Source of the DNA: Citrobacter tructae
GTDB lineage: Bacteria; Pseudomonadota; Gammaproteobacteria; Enterobacterales; Enterobacteriaceae
Length of the DNA stretch: 64,000 nt
Direction: 5' to 3'
Assembly: GCF_004684345.1 (NCBI RefSeq)
Contig: NZ_CP038469.1
Coordinates: 4,340,001 to 4,404,000, forward strand
Part shown: piece after piece, positions 26,910 through 36,192 of the stretch
How the letters are laid out: each line of letters starts with the position of its first letter
How positions within the stretch are numbered: the stretch's first letter is position 1
Notes under the pieces: model-generated
Seen by the model: the letters and a program-made list of their open reading frames with translations, nothing else
Told to the model about the DNA's origin: nothing
Database searches by the model: none
Program-made: the position numbers and the translations under genes

Positions 26910-29666
26910 TTACCCCAACAGCTTCTTCGCTTCACGTGCTACGTTGTCCATCTCATCAAGCAGCTCTAAAAACTCAGGTTCCAGATCTTCTTCCTGAGTG
27001 CCGCTGCGTAGCTGTTGTTCGATGAGCTGGCACAGATTTTTCATACGTGGAACTCCGCTGTAGCCGCAGCTGCCGTGCAGTTTGTGAATCAAATCTACCA
27101 GGCCTTCAGGGTTTTCACCGACCAGCTGTTCTTCGATTTTATTGCGTACCTCAGGGAGAAAATCGATCAGCATCTGCAGCATATCGCGCGCCAGATTGTT
27201 TTTCCCGGCGGCTTGCCTTAACGCCAACTGCCAGTCGAGCGTTGTATTCGGGTTGACGACCGGCTCAAGGGGCTCGGCGACGATCGCCCGGATGGCAGTG
27301 CCAGAGCCGGGTTTATAACGCAGTAGCAGATTATGAAGCTTCTCCTCTTCAATGGGTTTTGCCAGATAGTCGTTCATTCCGGCGCTGAGGAGCTTCTCTT
27401 TTTGCCCGGCCATCGCGTGCGCGGTCACTGCAATAACCGGCGTCTGCTGCTGATGGGGCAACTGATGGATGAGCTCGCAAGCGCGAATACCGTCCATATC
27501 CGGCATCTGAATATCCATTAAAATTAAATCAAACTGCATCTGTTTAGCGCGATCCACCGCCTGATGCCCGCTGTCGCAAAGCTCAACGTGCCGTACCATA
27601 TCGTCCAGCAATGCGCCGATCAGTTTGAGATTCGCTGGGTTGTCATCCACCGCCATGACGGTCATTGCAATTTTACTCTCATCCATCAGTAGCGGTTCGG
27701 TGCTTTGATTCAGATGGCAATACTCCGTTAAGGCAGGCAGCAAACGGGTTGAGGTCAGCGGTTTTAACAGGCATGCCGCCGCACCGCCTTGTTTTAATTT
27801 CTCGGCGTTAATCTGTGCATGGCAAGGCAGCGCCAGCAACAGGAAGTCGGTCATCGCTCGGGCGCTTGCCAGCCGTTCATGCTGCATAGTGAGCTGTTCG
27901 CGGAACGTGACCGGTACGCCAAGCAGCAGAATATCGTAGTGTTCCGCCGGCAACGCGGAGAAGGAAGGGCTATAAATCACCTCCAGCGGCGTTTCACTCA
28001 ATATATCCAGCGTACACTGCGCTGCAGTAGCGTTGGGTTCAACGTAGGCCAGGCGTTTACCGGCCAGACAACGGGTGGGTGAGCGCTCACTGAGTACGTT
28101 AGGATTGAGATCGAGGCTGATATGGAACCAGAAGGTTGAGCCGCGATTTGGCTGGCTGTGGAACGAGATATCCCCGCCCATCTCGTTAACCAGTTTTTGC
28201 GTAATCACAAGGCCCAGCCCGGTGCCGCCGTGGCGTCGTGAAATACTGGCATCCGCTTGACGGAAGGCCTGGAACAGACGCGATTGATCGCGTTCCGGAA
28301 TGCCAATGCCGGTATCGCGGATTTGCACTTCGATCTGCACTTTGGTGTTACTGAGGGCGCGTTTCTCTACCAGAATGTCGATATTGCCGCTTTCGGTAAA
28401 TTTGATGGCATTGCCGACCAGATTGGTTATGACCTGCTGCAAACGCAGCGGATCGCCAATCACATTGTCCGGCACGTCGTTTTTAATATTAAGCGTGAGC
28501 TCCAGCCCTTTATCATGGGATGAATGTGCCAGCAGCGTCACGACATCGTCCAGCGTGCTACGTAGCGGGAACGGGATGCTTTCCAGAATCAACTTGCCTG
28601 CTTCCAGCTTGGAAAAGTCGAGCACATCATTGATGATGGCCAGCAGGTTGTTGGCGGAACGTTCAATCGTATTCAGGTGATCGCGTTGGGTGGTGTTCAG
28701 CTCGGTTTTTAGCGTCAGGCGAGTAAAGCCAATGACGCCATTGAGCGGTGTTCGCAGCTCATGCGACATGTTTGCCAGGAACTCGGATTTGATACGCGCA
28801 GCTTCCTGGGCACGTTTCTTCGCCAGATCCAGCTCGACGTTCTGGATCTCCATCTGTTCCAGTGTTTCGCGCAGGTCAGACGTGGCCTGATCGATATTGT
28901 GCTGCATCTCTTCATGGTAGGCCGCCAATGACATCGCCATTGAGTTGATGCCATTCTTCAGCATGTCCAGCTCACCCAGCATGAAGCCTTCTACCCGGCT
29001 ATCGAGCTGCCCTCGTCGTATCCGGTCAACGGTATTCACCATATTGCGGATAGGGCCGGTCACGTCGCGCATTAGACGCCAGCCAAAAATTAATGCAATA
29101 CCGATGCAAAACAGCATCATCACGCTGGAGATAAAAATCTCTTTGTACTGCTGTAGCCGCACCGATTTAAGGTCTAACTCAAGCGCCACGTACCCCAGCA
29201 TATTTTTCGTGTTTTTTGCGTCGCTGACGGCAGACTCATCCGGAGAATAACTTTCCGATATAATAGGGGTGCGCAGGATCATGACATCCCCCTGGCGGGT
29301 GACGTTCAGCTTACGGGGGAACGGCGAACCAGCAGGCAACTGCATTTCTGACGGATCGAGATGGAAATTGGAGGTTACAAACAACCGGTTATTTTCGTCG
29401 TAGACCGAAATGGCCCGCACAATATCGGAATGGCGACGGTGCAGCACGCTGATAAGCTGACCGATGGACTCCCTATTTTGCAGGTTCATGCCATATTCGC
29501 TGGAGACCGCGAGTGGCTCAATGATGCTGGCGCCAGCATCTTCCAGTTGACGCTGCAAGTCGTTATAGCGATGCACAACAAAAAAGATACTGAGCAGCAA
29601 ACCAATCAGGACGGTCGGTGCCAGGATCAGAATCATCATGCGAGCGCGCAGGCTGTAGTTGGTCAT
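26910..29666 (-). CDS. barA: Hybrid sensor histidine kinase BarA
   Basis: Inner-membrane tripartite sensor that, through phosphorelay, phosphorylates UvrY and so turns on csrB. The 918 residues match E. coli BarA. In order: N-terminal membrane segment (about 9-31), periplasmic sensor loop, second membrane segment (about 176-198), HAMP, HisKA with phosphorylated His in SHELRTPLNG, ATPase domain (DTGIGIPE, GGTGLGL), a degenerate receiver, a receiver with Asp in LILMDIQMPDMDG, and a C-terminal Hpt domain with His in LIHKLHGSCGYSG. Its target csrB is 7 kb away in this window. Confidence 0.97.
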   Translation of the reverse strand: MTNYSLRARMMILILAPTVLIGLLLSIFFVVHRYNDLQRQLEDAGASIIEPLAVSSEYGMNLQNRESIGQLISVLHRRHSDIVRAISVYDENNRLFVTSNFHLDPSEMQLPAGSPFPRKLNVTRQGDVMILRTPIISESYSPDESAVSDAKNTKNMLGYVALELDLKSVRLQQYKEIFISSVMMLFCIGIALIFGWRLMRDVTGPIRNMVNTVDRIRRGQLDSRVEGFMLGELDMLKNGINSMAMSLAAYHEEMQHNIDQATSDLRETLEQMEIQNVELDLAKKRAQEAARIKSEFLANMSHELRTPLNGVIGFTRLTLKTELNTTQRDHLNTIERSANNLLAIINDVLDFSKLEAGKLILESIPFPLRSTLDDVVTLLAHSSHDKGLELTLNIKNDVPDNVIGDPLRLQQVITNLVGNAIKFTESGNIDILVEKRALSNTKVQIEVQIRDTGIGIPERDQSRLFQAFRQADASISRRHGGTGLGLVITQKLVNEMGGDISFHSQPNRGSTFWFHISLDLNPNVLSERSPTRCLAGKRLAYVEPNATAAQCTLDILSETPLEVIYSPSFSALPAEHYDILLLGVPVTFREQLTMQHERLASARAMTDFLLLALPCHAQINAEKLKQGGAAACLLKPLTSTRLLPALTEYCHLNQSTEPLLMDESKIAMTVMAVDDNPANLKLIGALLDDMVRHVELCDSGHQAVDRAKQMQFDLILMDIQMPDMDGIRACELIHQLPHQQQTPVIAVTAHAMAGQKEKLLSAGMNDYLAKPIEEEKLHNLLLRYKPGSGTAIRAIVAEPLEPVVNPNTTLDWQLALRQAAGKNNLARDMLQMLIDFLPEVRNKIEEQLVGENPEGLVDLIHKLHGSCGYSGVPRMKNLCQLIEQQLRSGTQEEDLEPEFLELLDEMDNVAREAKKLLG

Positions 29667-29723
29667 GGAGTTCCGTTATGGGACAATTAGGGTCACACTG
29701 TTAAATAGAGAAATATCTCGTCG

Positions 29724-31022
29724 ATGGCGCAATTCTACTCTGCAAAACGACGCGTGACGACGCGTCAGATCATAACCGTTACCGTCAATGACCTCGATCC
29801 TTTTGGTCAGGGCGTTGCTCGGCATAACGGGAAGGCCCTGTTTATACCGGAATTGCTGCCCCAGGAAAGCGCAGAGGTGACGATCACCGAAGATAAAAAA
29901 CAGTATGCCCGCGCGCAAGTCAAACGTCGTTTAAACGACAGCCCGGAACGTGAAGTGCCACGTTGCCCACATTTTGGCAGGTGTGGCGGCTGCCAGCAGC
30001 AGCATGCCAGTATTCCTTTGCAGCAGCGTAGCAAAAGCGCAGCGCTGTCACGCTTAATGAAATGCGAAGTGTCAGAGGTTATCGCCGATACGCCGTGGGG
30101 TTATCGCCGTCGCGCGCGTTTAAGCCTGAATTACCGGGCGAAAGAAAAGCAACTGCAGATGGGATTTCGTCAATCCGGTTCCAGCGACATCATCGACGTG
30201 AAGCAATGCCCTATTTTGGTGCCCCAGCTTGAGGCGCTGTTGCCTCACATCAGGGCATGTCTGGAAAGTCTGCAAGGACTTCGCCATCTTGGGCACATCG
30301 AGCTGGTGCAGGCCGGTAACGGCACATTGATGATTTTGCGCCATACGGCGCCATTAAGTATGGTCGATAGAGAAAAACTGGAACGCTTTTCGCATTCTCA
30401 GGGACTGTCTTTGTTTCTGGCTCCGCAAAGCGAGATACTTGAACCTGTTTCAGGAGAATCGCCCTGGTATGACTCAAATGGGCTACGTTTAACCTTCAGC
30501 CCACGTGATTTTATCCAGGTTAATGCCGGGGTAAACCAACAAATGGTCGCCCGTGCGCTGGAATGGCTGGATGTTCAGCCTGAAGATCGCGTACTCGATC
30601 TGTTCTGCGGCATGGGGAATTTCACGCTGCCGTTGGCAACTCGTGCGGCAAGCGTGGTGGGCGTTGAAGGTGTGCCCGCGTTGGTCGAAAAAGGCCGGGA
30701 AAACGCGCTGAATAACGGATTACACAATGTGACATTCTTTCATGAGAATCTTGAGGAGGATGTTACCAGGCAGCCGTGGGCAAAGAACGGATTTGACAAA
30801 GTATTGCTCGATCCCGCGCGTGCGGGTGCTGCAGGCGTGATGCAACATATTATAAAATTAAAACCTGGTCGCGTTGTTTATGTATCCTGTAATCCTGCTA
30901 CGCTGGCTCGTGACAGCGAAGCGTTACTCAAAGCGGGATACACCATTCAGCGATTGGCGATGCTCGATATGTTCCCGCACACCGGACACCTGGAGTCAAT
31001 GGTCCTGTTTGAGCATATGTAA
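29724..31022 (+). CDS. rlmD: 23S rRNA (uracil(1939)-C(5))-methyltransferase
   Basis: Methylates U1939 of 23S rRNA using SAM and an iron-sulfur cluster. The 432-residue protein has an N-terminal TRAM domain, cluster cysteines in CPHFGRCGGC, the SAM motif LDLFCGMGNFTLPLA and the catalytic cysteine in YVSCNPATLARD. It is divergent from barA and precedes relA. Confidence 0.96.
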   Translation: MAQFYSAKRRVTTRQIITVTVNDLDPFGQGVARHNGKALFIPELLPQESAEVTITEDKKQYARAQVKRRLNDSPEREVPRCPHFGRCGGCQQQHASIPLQQRSKSAALSRLMKCEVSEVIADTPWGYRRRARLSLNYRAKEKQLQMGFRQSGSSDIIDVKQCPILVPQLEALLPHIRACLESLQGLRHLGHIELVQAGNGTLMILRHTAPLSMVDREKLERFSHSQGLSLFLAPQSEILEPVSGESPWYDSNGLRLTFSPRDFIQVNAGVNQQMVARALEWLDVQPEDRVLDLFCGMGNFTLPLATRAASVVGVEGVPALVEKGRENALNNGLHNVTFFHENLEEDVTRQPWAKNGFDKVLLDPARAGAAGVMQHIIKLKPGRVVYVSCNPATLARDSEALLKAGYTIQRLAMLDMFPHTGHLESMVLFEHM

Positions 31023-31122
31023 TGAATCTTATACCCACTGGATTTCGGGTTGTACTACAGCTTGAAAGACAATGGGTACGGCTTGTCGACTTCGACAGGC
31101 CAGGCCCCTTAAGGAGAGGACG

Positions 31123-33357
31123 ATGGTTGCGGTAAGAAGTGCACATATTAATAAAGCTGGCGAGTTTGATCCCAAAAAATGGATCGCGAGTCTGGGGATC
31201 ACCAGCCAGCAGTCGTGTGAACGCTTAGCCGAAACCTGGGCGTATTGCCTGCAGCAGACACAGGGGCATCCGGATGCGGAACTGCTGCTGTGGCGCGGTG
31301 TGGAAATGGTGGAAATTCTCTCCATGCTGAGTATGGATATCGACACGCTGCGGGCAGCCATGCTTTTCCCTCTGGCAGATGCCAATGTGGTCAGCGAAGA
31401 GATCTTGAGCGAGAACGTGGGGACGTCAATCGTCACTCTTATCCACGGCGTGCGCGATATGGCGGCGATACGCCAGCTTAAGGCCACGCACACCGACTCG
31501 GTCTCCTCAGAGCAGGTTGATAACGTCCGTCGCATGTTGCTGGCGATGGTCGACGACTTCCGTTGTGTGGTCATTAAACTGGCGGAGCGTATCGCGCACC
31601 TGCGCGAAGTTAAGGACGCACCGGAAGATGAACGCGTGCTGGCGGCAAAAGAGTGCACCAATATCTACGCGCCGCTGGCTAACCGTTTAGGCATCGGGCA
31701 GTTAAAATGGGAGCTGGAAGATTACTGCTTCCGCTACCTGCACCCGGAAGAATACAAGCGAATCGCCAAGCTGTTGCATGAGCGTCGTATCGATCGCGAA
31801 CATTACATTGATGAGTTTGTCGGCCACCTGCGTTCAGAGATGAAAATCGAGGGCGTTAAAGCCGAAGTGTACGGTCGCCCGAAACACATCTACAGCATCT
31901 GGCGCAAAATGCAGAAAAAGCAGCTGGCCTTTGATGAGTTGTTTGATGTGCGCGCCGTGCGTATCGTGGCCGAGCGGCTGCAGGATTGTTATGCCGCGTT
32001 AGGGATAGTACATACTCACTATCGCCATCTGCCGGACGAGTTTGATGATTACGTAGCGAATCCAAAACCCAATGGTTATCAGTCAATCCACACGGTTGTG
32101 CTGGGGCCGGGCGGTAAAACCATTGAAATCCAGATCCGCACCAAACAGATGCACGAAGATGCCGAACTGGGCGTCGCGGCGCACTGGAAGTACAAAGAAG
32201 GTACCGCGTCCGGTGCTGCGCGTTCCGGTCATGAGGACCGCATAGCCTGGCTGCGTAAGCTGATCGCCTGGCAGGAAGAGATGGCAGACTCCGGTGAAAT
32301 GCTCGATGAAGTACGTAGCCAGGTTTTTGACGATAGAGTTTACGTCTTTACGCCAAAAGGCGATGTCGTGGATTTACCGGCGGGTTCGACGCCGCTCGAT
32401 TTTGCTTACCATATTCATAGCGATGTGGGGCATCGTTGTATTGGCGCCAAAATTGGTGGGCGTATCGTGCCGTTTACCTACCAGTTACAGATGGGTGATC
32501 AAATTGAAATCATCACCCAGAAGCAGCCAAACCCTAGTCGGGACTGGTTGAACCCTAACCTGGGGTATGTGACGACCAGCCGTGGGCGCTCGAAGATTCA
32601 CGCCTGGTTCCGCAAGCAGGATCGCGACAAAAATATCCTCGCGGGCAGACAGATCCTTGATGATGAACTGGCGCATTTAGGCATTAGTCTGAAAGAAGCA
32701 GAAAAACATCTGCTGCCACGTTACAACTTCAATGAGCTGGAAGAGTTGCTGGCGGCGATTGGTGGGGGAGATATCCGCCTCAACCAGATGGTGAACTTCC
32801 TGCAATCACAGTTTAATAAGCCGAGCGCTGCCGAGCAGGATGCTGCCGCGCTGAAGCAACTGCAACAGAAAACGCATGCGCCGCAAAACCGCCGTAAAGA
32901 TGACGGTCGCGTGGTGGTTGAAGGGGTAGGTAACCTGATGCACCATATCGCTCGCTGCTGCCAGCCGATCCCAGGCGATGAGATCGTTGGGTTTATTACC
33001 CAGGGGCGCGGTATTTCCGTGCACCGAGCGGATTGCGAACAGCTGGTAGAACTGCGTTCACATGCGCCGGAGCGTATTGTCGATGCGGTTTGGGGCGAGA
33101 GTTATTCGGCTGGGTATTCGCTGGTTGTCCGCGTCCAGGCGAACGATCGCAGCGGTTTATTGCGTGATATCACCACTATTCTTGCCAACGAGAAAGTGAA
33201 CGTGCTGGGTGTTGCCAGCCGTAGCGATACCAAACAGCAACTTGCCACCATCGATATGACTATCGAAATCTATAACTTACAGGTGCTTGGGCGCGTACTC
33301 GGAAAACTGAACCAGGTGCCGGATGTGATAGACGCGCGGCGGTTGCACGGGAATTAA
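31123..33357 (+). CDS. relA: GTP pyrophosphokinase (ppGpp synthetase I)
   Basis: Ribosome-bound enzyme that makes (p)ppGpp from GTP or GDP and ATP when uncharged tRNA enters the A site. The 744-residue protein carries a degenerate, inactive HD domain, the synthetase domain (YGRPKHIYSIWRKM, NPKPNGYQSIHT), TGS (VYVFTPKGDVVDLPAGST), a zinc-finger region (ARCCQPIPGD) and a C-terminal ACT domain. The ATG at 31123 after AAGGAGAGGA gives the E. coli length. mazEF, which follows relA in E. coli, is absent. Confidence 0.97.
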   Translation: MVAVRSAHINKAGEFDPKKWIASLGITSQQSCERLAETWAYCLQQTQGHPDAELLLWRGVEMVEILSMLSMDIDTLRAAMLFPLADANVVSEEILSENVGTSIVTLIHGVRDMAAIRQLKATHTDSVSSEQVDNVRRMLLAMVDDFRCVVIKLAERIAHLREVKDAPEDERVLAAKECTNIYAPLANRLGIGQLKWELEDYCFRYLHPEEYKRIAKLLHERRIDREHYIDEFVGHLRSEMKIEGVKAEVYGRPKHIYSIWRKMQKKQLAFDELFDVRAVRIVAERLQDCYAALGIVHTHYRHLPDEFDDYVANPKPNGYQSIHTVVLGPGGKTIEIQIRTKQMHEDAELGVAAHWKYKEGTASGAARSGHEDRIAWLRKLIAWQEEMADSGEMLDEVRSQVFDDRVYVFTPKGDVVDLPAGSTPLDFAYHIHSDVGHRCIGAKIGGRIVPFTYQLQMGDQIEIITQKQPNPSRDWLNPNLGYVTTSRGRSKIHAWFRKQDRDKNILAGRQILDDELAHLGISLKEAEKHLLPRYNFNELEELLAAIGGGDIRLNQMVNFLQSQFNKPSAAEQDAAALKQLQQKTHAPQNRRKDDGRVVVEGVGNLMHHIARCCQPIPGDEIVGFITQGRGISVHRADCEQLVELRSHAPERIVDAVWGESYSAGYSLVVRVQANDRSGLLRDITTILANEKVNVLGVASRSDTKQQLATIDMTIEIYNLQVLGRVLGKLNQVPDVIDARRLHGN

Positions 33358-33369
33358 TCATTTTGTAGT

Positions 33370-33396
33370 CCGGGTAAGGTGAAGCTGCCACCCGGC
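33370..33396. repeat. REP-like palindrome after relA
   Basis: CCGGGTAAGGTG and CTGCCACCCGG form an imperfect inverted repeat of the REP type in the relA-mazG gap. Confidence 0.5.
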
Positions 33397-33405
33397 AAGA
33401 TTTTA

Positions 33406-33440
33406 GCCCGATGGCATCCCGCTCATCGGGCCTGTTTTTT
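33406..33440 (+). terminator. Terminator-like hairpin between relA and mazG
   Basis: GCCCGATG and CATCGGGC form an eight-bp stem (33406-33431) and a run of six T follows. It ends 12 bp before the mazG start, so mazG transcription must begin inside it or depend on readthrough. Confidence 0.65.
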
Positions 33441-33452
33441 CAGGACAATTCA

Positions 33453-34244
33453 ATGAATCAAATCGACCGACTGCTCGGTATTATGCAGCGCCTGCGCGAC
33501 CCGGAAAACGGTTGTCCGTGGGACAAAGAGCAGACATTCGCCACTATTGCCCCCCACACCCTCGAAGAAACCTATGAAGTGCTGGACGCGATTGCACGTG
33601 AAGACTTCGACGACCTGCGCGGAGAGTTGGGTGATCTACTGTTTCAGGTGGTGTTTTACGCGCAGATGGCGCAGGAAGAGGGGCGCTTTAATTTTAATGA
33701 TATCTGCGCTGCTATCAGCGATAAACTCGAGCGCCGTCATCCGCATGTTTTTGCCGATGCTTCCGCCAGCAACAGCACCGAGGTGTTAACCCGCTGGGAG
33801 CAAATTAAAATCGAAGAACGTGCGCAGAAAGCACAGCATTCAGCACTGGACGATATTCCTCGCAGTTTACCGGCACTCATGCGCGCCCAAAAAATCCAGA
33901 AACGCTGCTCAAATGTCGGATTTGACTGGAAGACGCTAGGACCGGTGGTCGATAAGGTTTACGAAGAGATCGACGAAGTGATGTTCGAAGCGAAGCAGGC
34001 CGTTGTCGATCAGGCTAAACTGGAGGAGGAAATGGGCGATCTGCTGTTTGCCACGGTCAATATGGCCCGTCATTTAGGCACAAAAGCAGAGACCGCATTA
34101 CAAAAAGCGAACGAGAAATTTGAGCGACGTTTTCGTGAAGTTGAACGAATTGTGGCTGCACGCAGTCTGGAAATGACTGGTGTTGATCTGGAAACCATGG
34201 AAGAAGTCTGGCAACAGGTAAAACGCCAGGAAATTGATCTCTAA
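33453..34244 (+). CDS. mazG: Nucleoside triphosphate pyrophosphohydrolase MazG
   Basis: Hydrolyses NTPs and dNTPs to monophosphates and pyrophosphate; in E. coli it lowers ppGpp and eases MazEF killing. The 263-residue protein has two MazG domains with metal-binding ExxE motifs in LEETYEVLDAI, ELGDLLFQVVF and the second EEEMGDLLFATV. The ATG at 33453 gives the E. coli length. Here mazG stands without mazEF, so its role cannot be tied to that toxin. Confidence 0.96.
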   Translation: MNQIDRLLGIMQRLRDPENGCPWDKEQTFATIAPHTLEETYEVLDAIAREDFDDLRGELGDLLFQVVFYAQMAQEEGRFNFNDICAAISDKLERRHPHVFADASASNSTEVLTRWEQIKIEERAQKAQHSALDDIPRSLPALMRAQKIQKRCSNVGFDWKTLGPVVDKVYEEIDEVMFEAKQAVVDQAKLEEEMGDLLFATVNMARHLGTKAETALQKANEKFERRFREVERIVAARSLEMTGVDLETMEEVWQQVKRQEIDL

Positions 34245-34295
34245 GGGATTTCGTCGGTCAAGGGCGATTTGTGTGATTTTTTAAATAACAAGCGC

Positions 34296-34309
34296 TTGAT
34301 TTACGTCAA
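34296..34309. promoter_or_regulatory. FNR-like site upstream of pyrG
   Basis: TTGAT-TTAC-GTCAA differs at one base from the FNR consensus TTGAT-N4-ATCAA. It is 87-100 bp upstream of the pyrG promoter hexamers. Confidence 0.45.
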
Positions 34310-34379
34310 AAACATTTACCCCAAAGGGACTATTTTCTCACTCCCGATGTTAATGTGAGCCTGGTGAAGAGGAGGAATA

Positions 34380-34472
34380 ATGAAAGTTTGTGGCGCTCGT
34401 CATGTTCGGGTATACTACTTTCCCGTCTTGGTAATTCCATCGTTTCACCCTAACTTCTCAGGTCCAGCATGA
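34380..34472 (+). CDS. Possible 30-residue leader peptide overlapping pyrG start
   Basis: An ATG at 34380 is preceded by a near-ideal ribosome site (GAGGAGG, 34369-34375) and opens a 30-codon frame that ends at TGA 34470-34472, overlapping the pyrG ATG as ATGA. The peptide begins MKVCGARHVRVYYF and resembles no known protein. It would be translated only on transcripts that start upstream of the pyrG promoter at 34388-34416. It may couple translation of pyrG or be chance. Confidence 0.35.
   Translation: MKVCGARHVRVYYFPVLVIPSFHPNFSGPA
34388..34416 (+). promoter_or_regulatory. pyrG promoter
   Basis: TTGTGG (34388-34393) and TATACT (34411-34416) are spaced by 17 bp, and GGG precedes the -10. 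Start of transcription expected near 34423. Confidence 0.6.
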
Positions 34473-36106
34473 CAACGAACTATATTTTTGTGACCGGCGG
34501 GGTCGTATCCTCTCTGGGAAAAGGCATTGCCGCAGCCTCCCTGGCAGCCATTCTTGAAGCCCGTGGCCTCAACGTAACCATGATGAAACTGGATCCGTAC
34601 ATCAACGTCGATCCAGGTACTATGAGCCCAATCCAACACGGGGAAGTGTTCGTTACCGAAGACGGCGCTGAAACCGATCTGGACCTGGGTCACTATGAGC
34701 GTTTCATCCGCACCAAAATGAGTCGTCGTAACAACTTCACGACTGGCCGCATCTACTCAGACGTCCTGCGCAAAGAGCGCCGTGGCGACTATCTGGGCGC
34801 GACTGTTCAGGTTATCCCGCACATCACTAACGCCATCAAAGAGCGTGTTCTTGCAGGCGGTGAAGGCCACGATGTGGTTCTGGTTGAAATCGGCGGTACG
34901 GTTGGTGATATCGAATCCCTGCCGTTCCTTGAAGCGATTCGCCAACTGGCGGTGGATATTGGCCGTGAACACGCGCTGTTCATGCATCTGACGCTGGTGC
35001 CTTACCTGGCGGCTGCCGGTGAAGTCAAAACCAAACCGACTCAGCATTCTGTAAAAGAGTTGCTGTCCATCGGTATTCAGCCTGATATCTTGGTTTGCCG
35101 TTCCGATCGTGCGATTCCGGCCAATGAACGTGCAAAAATTGCATTGTTCTGTAACGTGCCAGAAAAAGCCGTTATTTCAATGAAAGATGTCGATTCCATT
35201 TATAAAATTCCAGGCCTGTTGAAATCTCAGGGGTTGGACGATTATATTTGTAAACGATTCAGCTTGAACTGTCCGGAAGCAAATCTGTCAGAATGGGAAC
35301 AGGTTATCTACGAAGAAGCCAATCCGGCAGGCGAAGTGACTATCGGTATGGTCGGCAAGTATATTGAACTGCCGGATGCCTATAAGTCAGTTATCGAAGC
35401 GCTGAAGCACGGTGGTCTGAAAAATCGTGTTACCGTCAACATCAAGCTGATCGATTCGCAAGATGTTGAAACACGTGGCGTCGAAATTCTGAAAGATTTG
35501 GATGCTATCCTGATTCCTGGTGGCTTCGGTTACCGTGGTGTTGAAGGTAAAATCGCGACAGCACGCTTTGCGCGTGAGAACAATATTCCTTATCTGGGCA
35601 TTTGCCTGGGTATGCAGGTTGCGTTGATTGAGTTTGCTCGTAACGTCGTGGGTATGGACAACGCCAACTCCACGGAATTTGTGCCAGACTGTAAGTACCC
35701 GGTGGTGGCCCTGATTACCGAATGGCGTGATGAAGACGGCAACGTTGAAGTCCGTACCGAGAAGAGCGATCTGGGCGGCACAATGCGCCTTGGCGCGCAG
35801 CAGTGTCAGTTGGACGATGAGAGTCTGGTGCGTAAGCTGTACGGCACGCCGACAATTGTTGAACGCCATCGCCATCGCTACGAAGTCAACAATATGCTGT
35901 TGAAACAAATTGAAGCTGCGGGTCTGCGTGTTGCAGGCCGCTCCGGTGATGATCAGTTGGTCGAGATCATTGAGGTACCGAATCATCCGTGGTTCGTGGC
36001 CTGTCAGTTCCACCCGGAATTTACTTCCACGCCACGTGATGGGCACCCGCTGTTTGCCGGCTTCGTGAAAGCCGCCAGTGAACATCAGAAGCGTCAGGCG
36101 AAGTAA
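34469..36106 (+). CDS. pyrG: CTP synthase
   Basis: Makes CTP from UTP, ATP and glutamine in the cytoplasm. The 545-residue protein has an N-terminal amidoligase domain (TGGVVSSLGKGIAAASLA P-loop, DPYINVDPGTM) and a C-terminal glutamine amidotransferase with nucleophile Cys in LGICLGMQ and the HPE triad motif in FHPEFTS. Followed by eno in the same direction across a hairpin. Confidence 0.98.
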   Translation: MTTNYIFVTGGVVSSLGKGIAAASLAAILEARGLNVTMMKLDPYINVDPGTMSPIQHGEVFVTEDGAETDLDLGHYERFIRTKMSRRNNFTTGRIYSDVLRKERRGDYLGATVQVIPHITNAIKERVLAGGEGHDVVLVEIGGTVGDIESLPFLEAIRQLAVDIGREHALFMHLTLVPYLAAAGEVKTKPTQHSVKELLSIGIQPDILVCRSDRAIPANERAKIALFCNVPEKAVISMKDVDSIYKIPGLLKSQGLDDYICKRFSLNCPEANLSEWEQVIYEEANPAGEVTIGMVGKYIELPDAYKSVIEALKHGGLKNRVTVNIKLIDSQDVETRGVEILKDLDAILIPGGFGYRGVEGKIATARFARENNIPYLGICLGMQVALIEFARNVVGMDNANSTEFVPDCKYPVVALITEWRDEDGNVEVRTEKSDLGGTMRLGAQQCQLDDESLVRKLYGTPTIVERHRHRYEVNNMLLKQIEAAGLRVAGRSGDDQLVEIIEVPNHPWFVACQFHPEFTSTPRDGHPLFAGFVKAASEHQKRQAK

Positions 36107-36127
36107 GAAGTAAAAAGTTAGAACGGC

Positions 36128-36149
36128 AATGCACCCATCCGGGTGCATT
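36128..36149 (+). terminator. Hairpin between pyrG and eno
   Basis: AATGCACCC and GGGTGCATT form a nine-bp perfect stem with a four-base loop, then GTTTGT. A weak T tract suggests partial termination, with eno also read from pyrG as known in E. coli. Confidence 0.6.
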
Positions 36150-36192
36150 GTTTGTCTGGAGTTTTAGTTTAACTTGTACTGAGGAAAATCTA

